Assembly (NCBI GenBank): GCA_016271365.2
Contig: CM057453.1
Span: 1,092,544,001 to 1,092,608,000, forward strand
Direction: 5' to 3'
DNA from: Neoceratodus forsteri
Lineage: Eukaryota > Chordata > Ceratodontiformes > Ceratodontidae
DNA length: 64,000 nucleotides
The position numbers and the translations under genes are program-made. Positions 36,170 through 46,675 of this stretch are shown in pieces. How positions within the stretch are numbered: the stretch's first letter is position 1; every line of letters begins with the position of its first letter. Under the pieces are notes generated by a model. It saw only the letters and a list, made by a program, of their open reading frames with translations, searched no databases and was not told where the DNA came from.

Positions 36170-36612
36170 TTATTTTTTATTTATTTAGTTTTTGTTGACC
36201 GGGTAAGTGCACTAGACAAATCCTGCCTATTTTCAGGCACGACACGGGGGAGAGGGATACAGATGGATACCAACTGACTTTGAACCAGATTAAGCTGTTG
36301 GTGGTATTTATAGTGAATGAGGGGAAATTTGGCCAGGGCACCGGGGAAATTCCCCTATTCTTTTCGAGAAGTGCCATAGGATCTTTAACATCCACCTGAA
36401 CTACCACCAATCCAGGCAGATGGGACCTCGGTTTTAACGTCTCATCCGAAAGACGGCACCTCAGAAGTGCAGCACCCCTCTCATGCTGCACTACAGTGTC
36501 AGTACTGGGATATTAACCCAAGTGCCAGATGTGGGAACTGAACCCACAGCCCTCTGATCTCCCGGCCTCAGAGGCGAGTGTGCTACCTACTGAGCCACTG
36601 ACACTGCGTAAA
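36170..36612 (-). mobile_element. tRNA-derived SINE inserted in the LINE
   Basis: Read on the minus strand: a tRNA-like head with box A-type TGGCTCAGTAGGT (about 36,585-36,600) and box B-type GGTTCAGTTCC (about 36,533-36,544). Then comes a body with GACGTTAAAACCGAGGTCC and GATCCTATGGCACTTCTCG, which I recall as a widespread vertebrate SINE body, and a tail CCTGAAAATAGGCAGGA, CTTACCCGGTCAAC, (AAAT)n. It is flanked by an 8-base imperfect duplication, TGCACAAT (36,162-36,169) and TGTACAAT (36,613-36,620). The tail matches the LINE at 23.4 kb. Confidence 0.8.
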
Positions 36613-37432
36613 TGTACAATGTACAATGACTGAGGATGTCACCTCATTTAAGCACCTCAGGGTCTGGCTGGACCATCACCTTGATTTCTGAGTGCATGTG
36701 GATACTAGCCACCAGAAGCTTCACTCAAAACTTACTGCAGTTTACAGGAATAAAGGGAGTACCACACTTCCTGCCCCGAGACATTGCCTAGAAGATGTTA
36801 TTCCCCATCTTTGATTATGATGATATTGTTTACTACGCTGCTCCCAAGTCCACCCTGGCCAAACTGGATCCCCTCTTTCACTCCTTCTGCTGCTTTGCCC
36901 TGGATAGCCCCCACTGTACTCCACTCTCTCCATTTGAAGCCAGATGCCATGCCCACTGTGTTTCTTTTACCTCAGAATTCTGGCTTGGCTCCCTCCACTC
37001 TTACATCACCTCCTTCCTCACTTCTCTCCCTACTACCTTTTATTCCCTTCACAACTCTGGCTCTCACTGTCTCGAATTAAATTCCTTGCTGGTCAAGCTG
37101 CCTTCTTCTTCCACTTCCCCAAACTTTGGGTCTCCCAATCCCATAATATCTATGCTGCCCTCTCCCTTGACTCTTTAAAATCACTCATCCGTGACTTCAC
37201 CATTCACTCCTGCAGCCTCTTCTGATACTTGGACCTGGGTTGTGACCACCACCCTTCCTTGCTTGCTTCCCCCTTCACCCTGCACCCACATTAATGCTGC
37301 TCCCTTATTCACCCTCCCCAAATAATAATCATATCTCACACCATAAACCTTATATTGCCTATTGCACACTACTAATTTGTTCTCCATTAGCACTTTATGA
37401 ATTGTAGTGTACCTATTACACAGAATCGTTGC

Positions 37433-37920
37433 TGTAACCATATGAATGTACCTATGTCGTCATCCACTGGTTCCAAACTGTCTAACTGCGCACAGTGGGT
37501 CAACTTGATCTAGGGGAAACAATGAGTTTCACTCGAACCATAGCAACATACCACAGCATACGCCTGCAAGTCCTTATATGGGTCTAGCAGAAACCAATGT
37601 GTAGAATGCAATACCCAAGCATGCCCATGCCTGTCCAGACAAGTTCTGCCTAGATGCTAATAACAAAATGATTTTATTGGTGCATGGGTGACTTTATGCT
37701 GAAGGGGGGGGAGATATATATATATATATATATATATACGCTTGCTTACTTTACCAAGGAGAAGAGAAAATGTAACATCAACGGCTGTATAGCACGACGC
37801 TGAAGTAAACGTATCTTTTACTCTTCCGACTGCGTCTGTGTCATCTGTATCGTAATGTACAACTAGGTCCCGAGGTAATATGTAGCCTGGAGGACCCCCA
37901 GATATAATTCCTCCGCTACA
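37433..37920 (+). repeat. Provirus 5' LTR
   Basis: 488 bases, TG...CA type. Includes an (AT)n run at about 37,711-37,738 that is a (GT)n(AT)n run in the 3' LTR. The LTRs differ by scattered substitutions and by these runs, so insertion is not recent. Confidence 0.85.
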
Positions 37921-37922
37921 AT

Positions 37923-37940
37923 TGGCGCCGTGACATGGAT
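37923..37940 (+). other. Primer binding site, tRNA-His-like
   Basis: TGGCGCCGTGACATGGAT begins two bases after the 5' LTR. It matches the complement of the vertebrate tRNA-His 3' end at 15 of 18 positions, by my recollection of that tRNA. Confidence 0.6.
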
Positions 37941-38360
37941 TGCTTTTAAATGAGGGAACACCAACCCGGGACCTCAACGTAGTCTGTCCACGCCGTAAGA
38001 AATTGCTCTGAGTGCGTTTAATCCTTGGAAAGCTCGGTGCCACGGGAGAGACTGATCACCTCAACCAACCACGGGGCTCCACAAGGTAACGTATGCTCAG
38101 AGATTAAATAAGTAGACAAATGTTAAGTAGAGATTACAGTTTGAACTCACGAGGCAGAACTCTAGGGAACAAGATATAGGCTAGAGACCAATGTTACTTA
38201 CAAGATAGGGCTCTGGGGGGGGGTCATAAGACTAGCCCATACAGGGTCACCACTGGTGCACAAGGGGGTAATACTTTGTCAGAGTTAGCAGACGGATAAG
38301 TATCAAACCGTGGGGATAGTATCCCACAGAATTAATCTGTAAACACAACGCAATATAGTT

Positions 38361-39900
38361 AGCAAAGGAGGTAGAGATACACAAGTATCTGGGAAAAAGA
38401 TGCAAGTTAGGGGCATACGATGCCCCTCCAGAGGACAAGTCAGTCCGAGAGTATTTTAACAGGCTAGTGCTGGATCATAATTCAGCAACCAAAAACGAAA
38501 AAGAGAAGCTAGCAAATGCTGTACAAGGTCTGTGGCAATACAGCCAGGAGGTAACTCGTCAACACATGAGACTTTTAAAGAAGCTGCATGAGCAGCAAGA
38601 TATAGTAACCCAACTACAGTTGGTAATAGATGGTTTAAAAATGCAAATAAATCAAGAGACAGAGCAGCAAGATGTAGTAACCCAGCTATAGTCAGAAATA
38701 GATAGTCTAAAGATGCAAAGAAATCAAGAGTCAGAATCACTGCAAGAGGAGAACCAGCAACTAAAGTCACAGTTAGTAAAGGTACAGGGAGACCTCTGTC
38801 TTTTAGATAGGGATAATTATCTTCTAAAAATAAAGGTAGACCAGCAGTCACTGGAACACGCTGCTGAAGAGCGTAGACTAAGTTGTGATAATAATGAGTT
38901 ACAAGAAAAAGTTGAAGACTTATCGGAATTGTTAGTAGAGTGTCAGAGTAAGTTAAAAGAGCAAGAGAGGGAGGAGCAACGGAACAAAGCAGGGGCCGTT
39001 GTAAAGATGGTGCCGGTCTCCACGAGGGGCATGGCCGCCGTAGGCGGTACGATGTCTCAAGCAACTAGACAAAAACAGGAAGAGTTTTTACTTTCATTAG
39101 AAGGAAAAAGGGACAAATATAAATTAAACTGTAAACATGCTGAAGAAAGGGGTAATGCAAGCGAGGTAGACAGGCTCACACAGGTAGGAGAGAACCTTAA
39201 AAAGAAAATAATACGGATACAGGAACAACTTGACGCGGATGATCAGGCAAGAAACAGCCTGACAGGTGAAGGTGTGCTGGGAGGAGATGATAAGAAGGTA
39301 ATAAATGGTAGATGGGCTACCCTGGAGGGACAAGATGAAATGACAGAAGAGTCAGTGGAGTTAGAGGAAGATCAGGAGGGACACCTAAACCCCTCAGGAA
39401 AGAGTGTCCGAACAAAAAGAATAGTAAATAGGCATATCATAGATAAACCAGACCCAGGACCCAAAATCAGGGATCTAACTATTAAGGAGTTAACACAATT
39501 GAGTCAAGAAATAGGGCCCATTGATTATAAGACAAATTTGGTAGAGTTAGGAAGAAAGTTAAAAAACATTCAAACTACTATGGGGCTGACTAGCAAAGAT
39601 GTCTGCCACATCGTAATGTTTAAACTTAGTCTGCATTTGGCGGAGGCAATGCCAGACAAGGTGCAAGGCACGCACAAGGATGCGTCCAAAAACCCCAACT
39701 CGTGGGCAGATTACAATGAAATAGTACATGCCATAAAATGGGTGAGGGGAGAGTCGGCACAACAGGAAGTCGACTGGGACAAAATATTACAAACCAAGCC
39801 GACAACAGGGGAGGGCCACGGGCGTTTATCCCGAGACCCTTCGAAGTTTACCAGTGACGTGAGGGGCAGGAGTGCCCACCGAGGAGGATCCAACCTTTAG
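38361..39900 (+). pseudogene. Provirus Gag, coiled-coil and capsid-like part
   Basis: One frame is open from about 38,361 to a TAG at 38,689-38,691 and open again to 39,900. The first half is a long coiled coil with heptads (LQEENQQLKSQLVKVQG, NELQEKVEDLSELLVEC). The second half is a globular region I cannot name, probably capsid (IRDLTIKELTQLSQEIG; AIKWVRGES). The continuation is in another frame from about 39,872. Gag builds the particle. Breaks: the internal stop and the frame change. A clear AUG start is not seen before 38,361. Confidence 0.65.
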
Positions 39901-40249
39901 GGACCTGTGGATACGGGCGTATGACCTGGATCCCACTCTCAGATCTGTGTTAAAGTTATCAAAATCACACGATGAGAGGTTAGAATTACTAGAGACGTAT
40001 CTCAGTGAAAAGCAAAAATGCAGTAAAGTTGCTGCAGCCACTTGGGTAAATGAGGGTCCCAGCAAATACCCACCTGCTGGCAAATCAAACTTAACGTGTT
40101 TTAATTGCAAGCGAACAGGGCATATCAAAAGTGAGTGTTGGGCCCGAGGTGGAGGACAGGAAGGAAAGGGTCCAAGGCAGATGCAAGCTAGGGGAAGGGG
40201 TCAAGCAAGAGGTCCGTCAACGGGCAGAGTAATGAGGGAGACACTGTAG
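39872..40249 (+). pseudogene. Provirus Gag C-terminus with zinc knuckle
   Basis: The frame carries one CCHC zinc knuckle, CFNCKRTGHIKSEC (40,097-40,138, spacing C-x2-C-x4-H-x4-C), followed by a Gly/Arg-rich basic tail (RGRGQARG). These are nucleocapsid features that bind genomic RNA. It ends at a stop at 40,247-40,249. It is one base out of phase with the upstream Gag frame. Confidence 0.75.
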
Positions 40250-40380
40250 TGGATCTGATTGATTGCCTACAAGCAGTTTTAAAGGCGTCCCAGAGAGAGG
40301 GGTGGGAGTCATCCTTGGATGATGATGACGTCATAAGGAGGCTTAGTGCCATACGTGAAATAGACGAGCAATAGGGAGGC

Positions 40381-40887
40381 GGAGGCTCTGGTAACCCTGA
40401 CGCTAAATGGGTATGCACTTTACATGCTGATAGTCAGGGGAGGCCTACAGCTAAGGTTACCATCAACGGTCACACTGTAGAAGCACTCATAGGCACCGGA
40501 GCAGCCATATCAATTATGAATATCAGCATACCCTTAGTCCTCGAAAGACCACCAATGTATATAGAGGGATGTACAGGACATACCACAGAAGGGTATTGGT
40601 CCCAACCACAACACATAAGGCTGGGAGGTACACCCGTGGGCTGCCAAGCCTTTGCATGGGCGGAGGGGGGGCTCACGGAAGACAACATCATTGGTAGTGA
40701 TTGCCTAACAAAACACCAGCTTGTTGTAGATCTTAGTAATCAATGTCTATGGAAAGTCAATGTTAAAGGGTTTAAAACAATTATTATTGTGGAAAGTTAT
40801 GCTTTAGCCTCTGTAAAATCAAATGCTGCAACAAGTGTTAAATGTTTAGAGACACGATTAAAGCACCAATACCGCCACTTACTCTAA
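40381..40887 (+). pseudogene. Retroviral aspartic protease with changed catalytic residue
   Basis: The frame shows the retropepsin fold signature: a flap-side strand, then ALIGTGAAISIM, where the family has L-L/I-D-T-G-A/S, and later NIIGSDCL, matching the conserved I-I-G-R-D/N-L block. The catalytic Asp position is Gly (GGC at 40,492-40,494). Retropepsins need this Asp in each half of the dimer, so no activity is expected. The frame differs from the zinc-knuckle frame, as in elements that reach Pro by frameshift, or through decay. Confidence 0.7.
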
Positions 40888-41000
40888 ATTTACAGAACCT
40901 GCTAGACCGTAGGGACACACATCTGATGAACATTGAGAGTTCAGCACATAAAATACAGCTTGAGGTTCAATAATTACTTAATGATGCTGATAATGAACAC

Positions 41001-41186
41001 TTGATATACCACACTCTGGGTGGGCCATGGGGCGTGTTAACGTTTAAAACCCTACTGGTACTACAAATGGTGTTGGTAGCCATTTTAATGCTCAGTGCAT
41101 GCTGTCTAAGGTGCACCATCAGAGACATGAGACAGGAAATGCAAATGCTGCGTGGAGCAGGACTTGTGAGAGCAGCCATGTTATAA
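41001..41186 (+). pseudogene. Env transmembrane C-terminal tail
   Basis: A 61-residue frame has a hydrophobic segment of about 23 residues (VLTFKTLLVLQMVLVAILML at its core), then Cys-Cys and a short charged tail. It lies directly before the purine tract and 3' LTR, where retroviral Env ends. The upstream frame at 40,890-40,975 looks like an Env ectodomain end but has a stop. Surface subunit and fusion region are absent. Confidence 0.55.
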
Positions 41187-41335
41187 TTAATAAATAGTCT
41201 CCGGAATGCATACTTACAGGAAAAGCCACCCAGAGGGTCCCTAATAGGGCCCCCTATCGGAGGACTTCCACTACTACACAGGAGACCTAAATTTTCTAAA
41301 ATTGACTGGCTGTCTCCATAGGTACAAGGGGGGAT

Positions 41336-41639
41336 TGTAACCATATGAGTGTACCTATGTCGTCATCCACTGGCTCCAAACTGTCTAACTGCGCACAGTG
41401 GGTCAACTAGGTTGACCTAAGGGAAACAATGAGTTTCACTCACACCATAGCAACATACCACAGCATAAGCCTCCATGTCCTTATATGGGTCTAGCAGAAA
41501 CCAATGTGTAGAATGCAATACCCAAGCATGCCCATGCCTGTCCAGACAAGTTCTGCCTAGATGCTAATAACAAAATGATTTTGTTGGTGCATGGGTGACT
41601 TTATGCTGGGGCGGGGAAGAGATGATGTGTGTGTGTGTG

Positions 41640-41670
<31 letters not shown>

Positions 41671-41851
41671 GCTTGTTTGCTTTACCAAGGAGAAGAGAAA
41701 ATGTAACATCAACGGCTGTACAGCACCACGCTGAAGTAAACGTATCTTTTACTCTTCTGACTGCGTCTGTGTCATCTGTATCGTAATGTACAACTAGGCC
41801 CCGAGGTAATACGCAGCCTGGAGGACCCCCAGCTATAATTCCTCCGCTACA
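41336..41851 (+). repeat. Provirus 3' LTR
   Basis: 516 bases matching 37,433-37,920. Longer mainly through the (GT)n(AT)n run at about 41,625-41,671 and an extra GTTGACC near 41,409. Preceded by a purine tract, AAGGGGGGAT, 41,326-41,335. Confidence 0.85.
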
Positions 41852-42030
41852 ATTGCCTCTGCACAATTGTTAACTGTTAATTGTTGATGCTTATTCCTGT
41901 TAACTGTATTATTTGCACTTTTGTATCTCACTGTTTCTACTGATTCACCCAACCCCCCGACGCATCTGGGAATGAGCTGTTACCAGTTCAGTATGTCTTT
42001 CCTGGTAAAACAACTGAAATAAATACAAAA

Positions 42031-43224
42031 GTTATGACTCCATTTTTTTAAGCTTGGGAAGTACACAGGGAAAAACCCTTTCCCTAACTGGGAAACTGGA
42101 ACTTTATCCATAGCTTGTCAACTTCCAATTTTAATAATTAATTTTCTTCTGGCAGAACTGTTTTGCCAATTTTTACACTGTGCAAGTTTAAAACATTTTG
42201 GAAAGACAGGTAATCCCACTTTTACTGTCTCCGGGACCTATTTGTCTCTTGTTATTTTCTGCCACTCCTGGATATAGTTAAGTGAAGCAGCAGTGACATA
42301 AAAGTCTGGGATTAAATTTTGCCTGTGCAGGTGGAGCTAAGAAAGACTGTCGTCTTGCTCCTCTCTTGCCTCGTCCTTTTTTAGCTCTTGTGTGTGTACC
42401 ATATTTATGCTGTGCATACTGTCTGCTATAATGAGCCCTTCCATTATCTCCCCTTCTATAGGGTCTGTAGAATCCTACAGACTTCTTTCTCTACCAAATT
42501 TTAAAAGTTGTTTTGGTAGTATTAACCTTCTTCAAATATTCATGTTTTATCACCAAAGAGGGACATTTCTTCAAATCAGAAGTCTGCTGCTGTGTTCTGC
42601 AAATATACAGATACAGGTAAGCCTGCAGTAATAAGCCACACATCTCTCCTGGTAGTAATGGCATTTGTTAATGACCTGTTGTAATGTCATTACTATTAAC
42701 TACCATCTATAACTAATATTTTGCTACTTCTACAACTTTCCTTTATAGTATACATCAGGTGAGATCCCTCCTCTAATTGTAGACTACCACACATGGACAT
42801 AACAGCATTCTAGAGTGCTTTTTGGTTAAATGTCTTATATAACTCAGGGCAGCAGCCTGTCTCAATAACAAAGTGAACAGAAAGTAAGCTTTCTTTTCTT
42901 ACTTGTCTATCTTTTTAGTGTTTCGCCTTCATGTGCTGTTGAGAAGCAAGACCTTGCTTTGTCACATGCAACACCTGCAACAGACCTTCTGGGCTAGGGT
43001 GAATAAACAAGAACTCTGACCCCTTCCTTGGAAGCATGTAAAGTATATTTCTTTTCTCATTTTTTTTTTATTATTATTTACAGTTGCTGATGCTGGCACA
43101 CCAACGATCTTTTTATGACATATTATGAATGGGTTTGCTTGCCTTTTTGTGGAAGTAAGACCCAATATCCCTAGAAATTTAGAGTCTCTAACATCAACCA
43201 CTGACTTTATTTATTTAGTTACCT
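42031..43224. other. Unassigned intronic stretch
   Basis: No gene or LINE block recognised. A run of A/T near 43,055-43,080 may mark a retroposon end on the minus strand. Confidence 0.5.
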
Positions 43225-45495
43225 GAATTTTCTAACTGTATATATACCCCCGGGTAAGCAACAAGCAGTGACTGCCTCCTTTACCAAGGTTTACAAACGA
43301 ATTATTCAAAAATGGAAGTCCATAGTGGTAGGACACTTCAATATAAACTGGGCTTCCACAACTAACTGTGCAGTCAAGGATCAGATTGCTAGTCTCTACA
43401 TCTATCTGGTGCTTAAGGAGTGTACCCAGACTAATTATAAGACTAGCACAAGCACCTTGATTGATTGTATTTTGACCACCCACCCTGACTGACTTACTGA
43501 TGTCAAAGTTCTGCTGGACATTATCAGTGACCACTCCCCTGTACTCTGCTCCTGGACCACCAAAATAACCAGATCCCCAAGAAAAAAAAAAAACTTGTCT
43601 ACAACAGAGTTATCAGAAGAGACTAGATTGCAGCCTTCAAGGAGCACCTGGGCAACCTAGACTGGAGCTGTCTTGACCATACTACTAATGCTAACTCTGC
43701 ACTCAACCATTTTGTTGCCAAATTCAATAATGCATGTGACATCTGTGCCCCCTTTAGGAGGAGGAAAATAAGAGCCAAAACAGCAGAATGGATTATCCCT
43801 TCACTGTTATCACAAATGGGGGCCAGGGATAATCTATGGGCCAAAGGAATCAGGCACCCCAGCAGACTTACAGAATTACAGAGCAGTACGTAATAGATGC
43901 ACAAGAGACATTAAACTGACAAAGGCAAACTACTACAAGGACCAGCAAGAAAAAGCATGGGGAAATGGAAAGCAGTTCTGGATGGTACTTAAAGACATTC
44001 TTGGGCACAGTGACAAGACTTCCACTGCAATGCTCAACACTAATGGATCCATCATACTTGCACCAAATTAATTAGTGAACCTGTTCAATGAGGCCTTCAC
44101 CGACCTCAGCAGAGTGCTTCCCCTGCCCCAGACTACACACTGGCACCTGGAGGTACCAACCACAGTGATCCTGCACCTAATGACAAGACCCCTAAATATT
44201 ACTTAAAGACTATCTCATTAGCTGACACAAAGTACTTTAGACAAGGGAGAGAGTATTCAGATAGGTCTGCAATTTGTAACAGTAGAGCGGTCCTCACTTT
44301 TGTGAACAGGGGTGATGTGCACCATTTTCCAAATGTCAGGGAATTGGGAATAGCACAGAGAGATATTGAAGATTTTGTTTACTGGCAGTGCAATTTCATT
44401 AAGTGCCAGTTCTAGTAGTTTTAGATCAAGTGTATCACTTCCCATTCTGGTTTTGCCTAGTACCCGCTTACAATCTACTGGAGGCCTGTCCGAATTTTGA
44501 AGTACTACTATACGTGGATGATGCTGTGATTTTTTTTTGCCAGCGATCCATGCCAGGACTCCCTAACAGAAGACCTTTAATGCAGCTTCAGATCACTTGA
44601 GGGTTGGTTTAAGAGAAACAGACTGGTCATGAACTATAAAAAAAAACAAGACAAGTACAATGCTATTCTCCGAGCCGCACATAAAACACAAGATGCAGCC
44701 ACTGATAATCATAAATGAGGAGGACAAGCCAATGGAACAAGTTATAACTTTCAAGTAACTGTGAGTAACACTGGATAACACCCTCTTGTTTGGCCCACAT
44801 GTGGACATCATTGTAAACTCAGCCAACAGCAAACTGGGGTCCCTCTAAAGACACAGGCACAACCTCACCGTGGAAGCCAGATAACTCGTCATCACTAGCT
44901 CACTCCTCCCTATCACTGACTATGAGATCGCTGTATATGGAGCAGCCTCAGACACCACACTGAACAGGCTCAGGTTACTCCTGAACAAAGCCTGTCATTT
45001 CATTTAAGATGCAGACAGGTTCACACACACCAGCGCACTATACTCACACTCCAATGCACTCCCTTTACAGGACAGAATAAAATTCCACACCTGCGCACTT
45101 GGGTAAAGCACCACTGGGCCTTGTACCTAATGGGGTACAGAACTCACTAGTACCTCACCCAAACCCTTACCCCACTAGGGCCACGAACAAAAACACCCGT
45201 AACATTCCTTTCTGCAGAACAGCATAGGTGTCACGAGCCTTTGCTGTTACAGCCCCTCAGTAGCTAAACGAGCTCCCAGAATCCATATTAAGCCTAGATA
45301 AGACTGGACCATTTAAGAAGCAGCTTAGGCATATACTAACCCCCACATCACCTGTCAATGCCCATGAACCACCCACTCCAATCCACAAAGACAGAGCTCA
45401 TTGGGTTGCCTATAACCTCACTCTAGCCTCTTCCACTTTTCCTCGCTGACAAAGCCACGGTTGCTGCTAACTCTGTAATAAAAATAAAGTACGTG
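43225..45495 (+). mobile_element. L2-like LINE with an inverted internal block
   Basis: Plus strand: endonuclease end (VYIPPGKQQAVT; VVGHFNINW near 43,330, with the Asp of GDFN read as His), linker at 43,620-43,900, then YVDDAVIF near 44,515 and C-terminal blocks (SSLLPITDYEIAVYG near 44,915). Between 44,230 and 44,460 the RT block is on the minus strand (IWKMVHITPVHK, TNCRPI). The 3' end has AATAAAAATAAAG at 45,477-45,490. All frames are broken. Confidence 0.65.
44230..44460 (-). pseudogene. Inverted RT block inside the LINE
   Basis: A 62-residue minus-strand frame has SQFPDIWKMVHITPVHKS and TNCRPI, the first RT blocks of this LINE group. In sense order it belongs between the flanking plus-strand parts, so it is a local inversion with loss of the middle RT blocks. 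Confidence 0.6.
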
Positions 45496-46100
45496 TTACT
45501 GAGACATAAACTGATACATAGCTGTTAGTTACTGTTTCATTGTTAGTACTCTACTATTTTCAGGGACCTTGGTTTTCCATTTTAACCGGTAACACCAGAA
45601 ACAATCATGGAATCCTGCTTGGTTTGCGGATTTTGAATTCTTGTACCGGTGCCTCACAGAAATTGCATGTCACTGCACAGAATCTCTAAGATTTCAGCAT
45701 CTTTTTTAATTTGTTTTAATTTTCTCTTTCTATGTCCCCTTCTCACAACATCAGTCTCCACTTTTCAGAGATCCCTAGACTGGGTATCCCTTAGCTTCAA
45801 CCCCAGGTAATGCTCATCAGCTCCTGTGGTCCTGCCCCTATCCTGCCTGGATTGTGTCCCCCAGGTGGGAAGGGAGGGGACCCCCAGGTCACCCCTCTAC
45901 ATTCCCTTAGTGTGTGTCGGGCAGCTCAGTGGGTCCCTCATGGAGCCTGGTTATGAAGTCTGGGGCACCTGGGTCCCTTTTGCCAGTGGCCAATGTGGGG
46001 TGATTGCTCCTGGTTTTCTGGTCTCTGTCCCTGAGGGCACCGGCACTAGAGGAGATCCAAGGAGGTAGGTCACATAGAGACATGCCACTACTCCAGATCC
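45496..46100. other. Unassigned stretch
   Basis: Nothing recognised except short open frames of repeat-like composition (45,826-46,068). Confidence 0.4.
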
Positions 46101-46345
46101 TGGCTAGCATCCTCCCCTCCCGATCACTCTGCAGCACCATTGCATCACCACCCGTGGTCACACAGGTGGTGGTAAAGCAGTAGGACCTGCAGCCCACCCT
46201 CCCCGGAGGAGAAGGAGAGCAGTCTCCCAGGTGCTCGATCCTACTCCCCTGGCCAGACCTCCAGCAACCCGAGTTCACTTCTGACCCTGGGTCGCTGGCA
46301 TTGCAAGCAATAGTGCTACCGCAGTGCCAGCGGGCCAGCCCAGAT
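46101..46345 (-). repeat. SINE-like repeat, copy 1
   Basis: On the minus strand it starts with a tRNA-like CTGGCCCGCTGGCACTGCGG and continues with GGAGGGTGGGC and ACCACCTGTGTGACC. A related block with the same word order occurs at about 47,780-47,985. A good box B is not clear. Confidence 0.35.
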
Positions 46346-46454
46346 TTCAGCATCTTAAAATGAATGCTGCTGTGTTTTGCATTCTTTCTGCTTTGCTGTA
46401 TATAGAGTCAGTAAGGAAATCACCCGCACTGCTTTGTTGTAATCAGCCATTCAG

Positions 46455-46675
46455 TTTAACCACCCATGCCTAGTGGTTAGAGTAACAAACAGTGACATGA
46501 ACTGGGTACATCCAGCAGACTTGGGTTTGATTCCCACAACCTCCACTTGCATACTGTGTGACTCCAAGCAAGTCACTTGACCTCCCCAGTGCTTCTAGGT
46601 CACTCCTGAAAACAGACAGTTCTGCCTAGTGGGCCTTACCTGTTTTATGAAGAATATAAAAAAAAAATACCAATA
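46455..46675 (+). mobile_element. tRNA-derived SINE, MIR/CORE-like
   Basis: Box A-type TGCCTAGTGGTTA (46,468-46,480) and box B-type GGTTTGATTCC (46,525-46,535) are followed by TGTGTGACTCCAAGCAAGTC and ACTTGACCTCCC, the core seen in MIR-type SINEs. The 3' part (CCTGAAAACAGACAG, GCCTAGTGGGCCTTACCTG, A-rich end at 46,661-46,670) resembles the tail of the LINE at 23.4 kb. Confidence 0.75.

Larger units (their letters stand above)
37433..41851 (+). mobile_element. Endogenous retrovirus-like provirus without pol
   Basis: Two LTRs (37,433-37,920 and 41,336-41,851) start TGTAACCATATG and end CTCCGCTACA. Inside, in order: primer site, coiled-coil Gag with CCHC zinc knuckle, protease-like region, a short Env-type tail with a membrane segment, and a purine tract AAGGGGGGAT before the 3' LTR. 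No reverse transcriptase, RNase H or integrase is found, so 40.9 kb is probably a large deletion point. Flanks GTTGC and ATTGC suggest a 5-base target duplication. It sits in the L2-like LINE. Confidence 0.85.
28691..42030 (+). mobile_element. L2-like LINE split by three nested insertions
   Basis: Parts on the plus strand: 5' region and endonuclease at 28,691-30,299 (LVILESWLS, LILSDFNLKW, ALSDHYMVYY), RT and C-terminus at 35,315-37,432 (WKQATVIPLPKGGN; CAND in place of YxDD near 35,960; YYAAPKSTLAKLDPLF; HSCSLF), and the 3' end at 41,852-42,030 (GTTCAGTATGTCTTTCCTGG, AATAAATA). Reading across each gap restores a continuous LINE order, so these are one copy. The insertions are an LTR element, a SINE and a provirus. 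Confidence 0.75.

Noticed and set aside
37657..38043. Minus-strand frame of 128 residues, and its twin at 41,564-41,866
   Set aside because: Both are antisense to the LTRs of the provirus and include the (AT)n run; they duplicate because the LTRs do.
38456..39064. Minus-strand frame of 202 residues
   Set aside because: It is the antisense shadow of the coiled-coil Gag, where heptad codons give a Leu-rich reverse frame.
45907..46353. Minus-strand frame of 148 residues as a host exon
   Set aside because: It overlaps a SINE-like repeat seen again at 47.8 kb, and no splice signals or known protein match were noticed.
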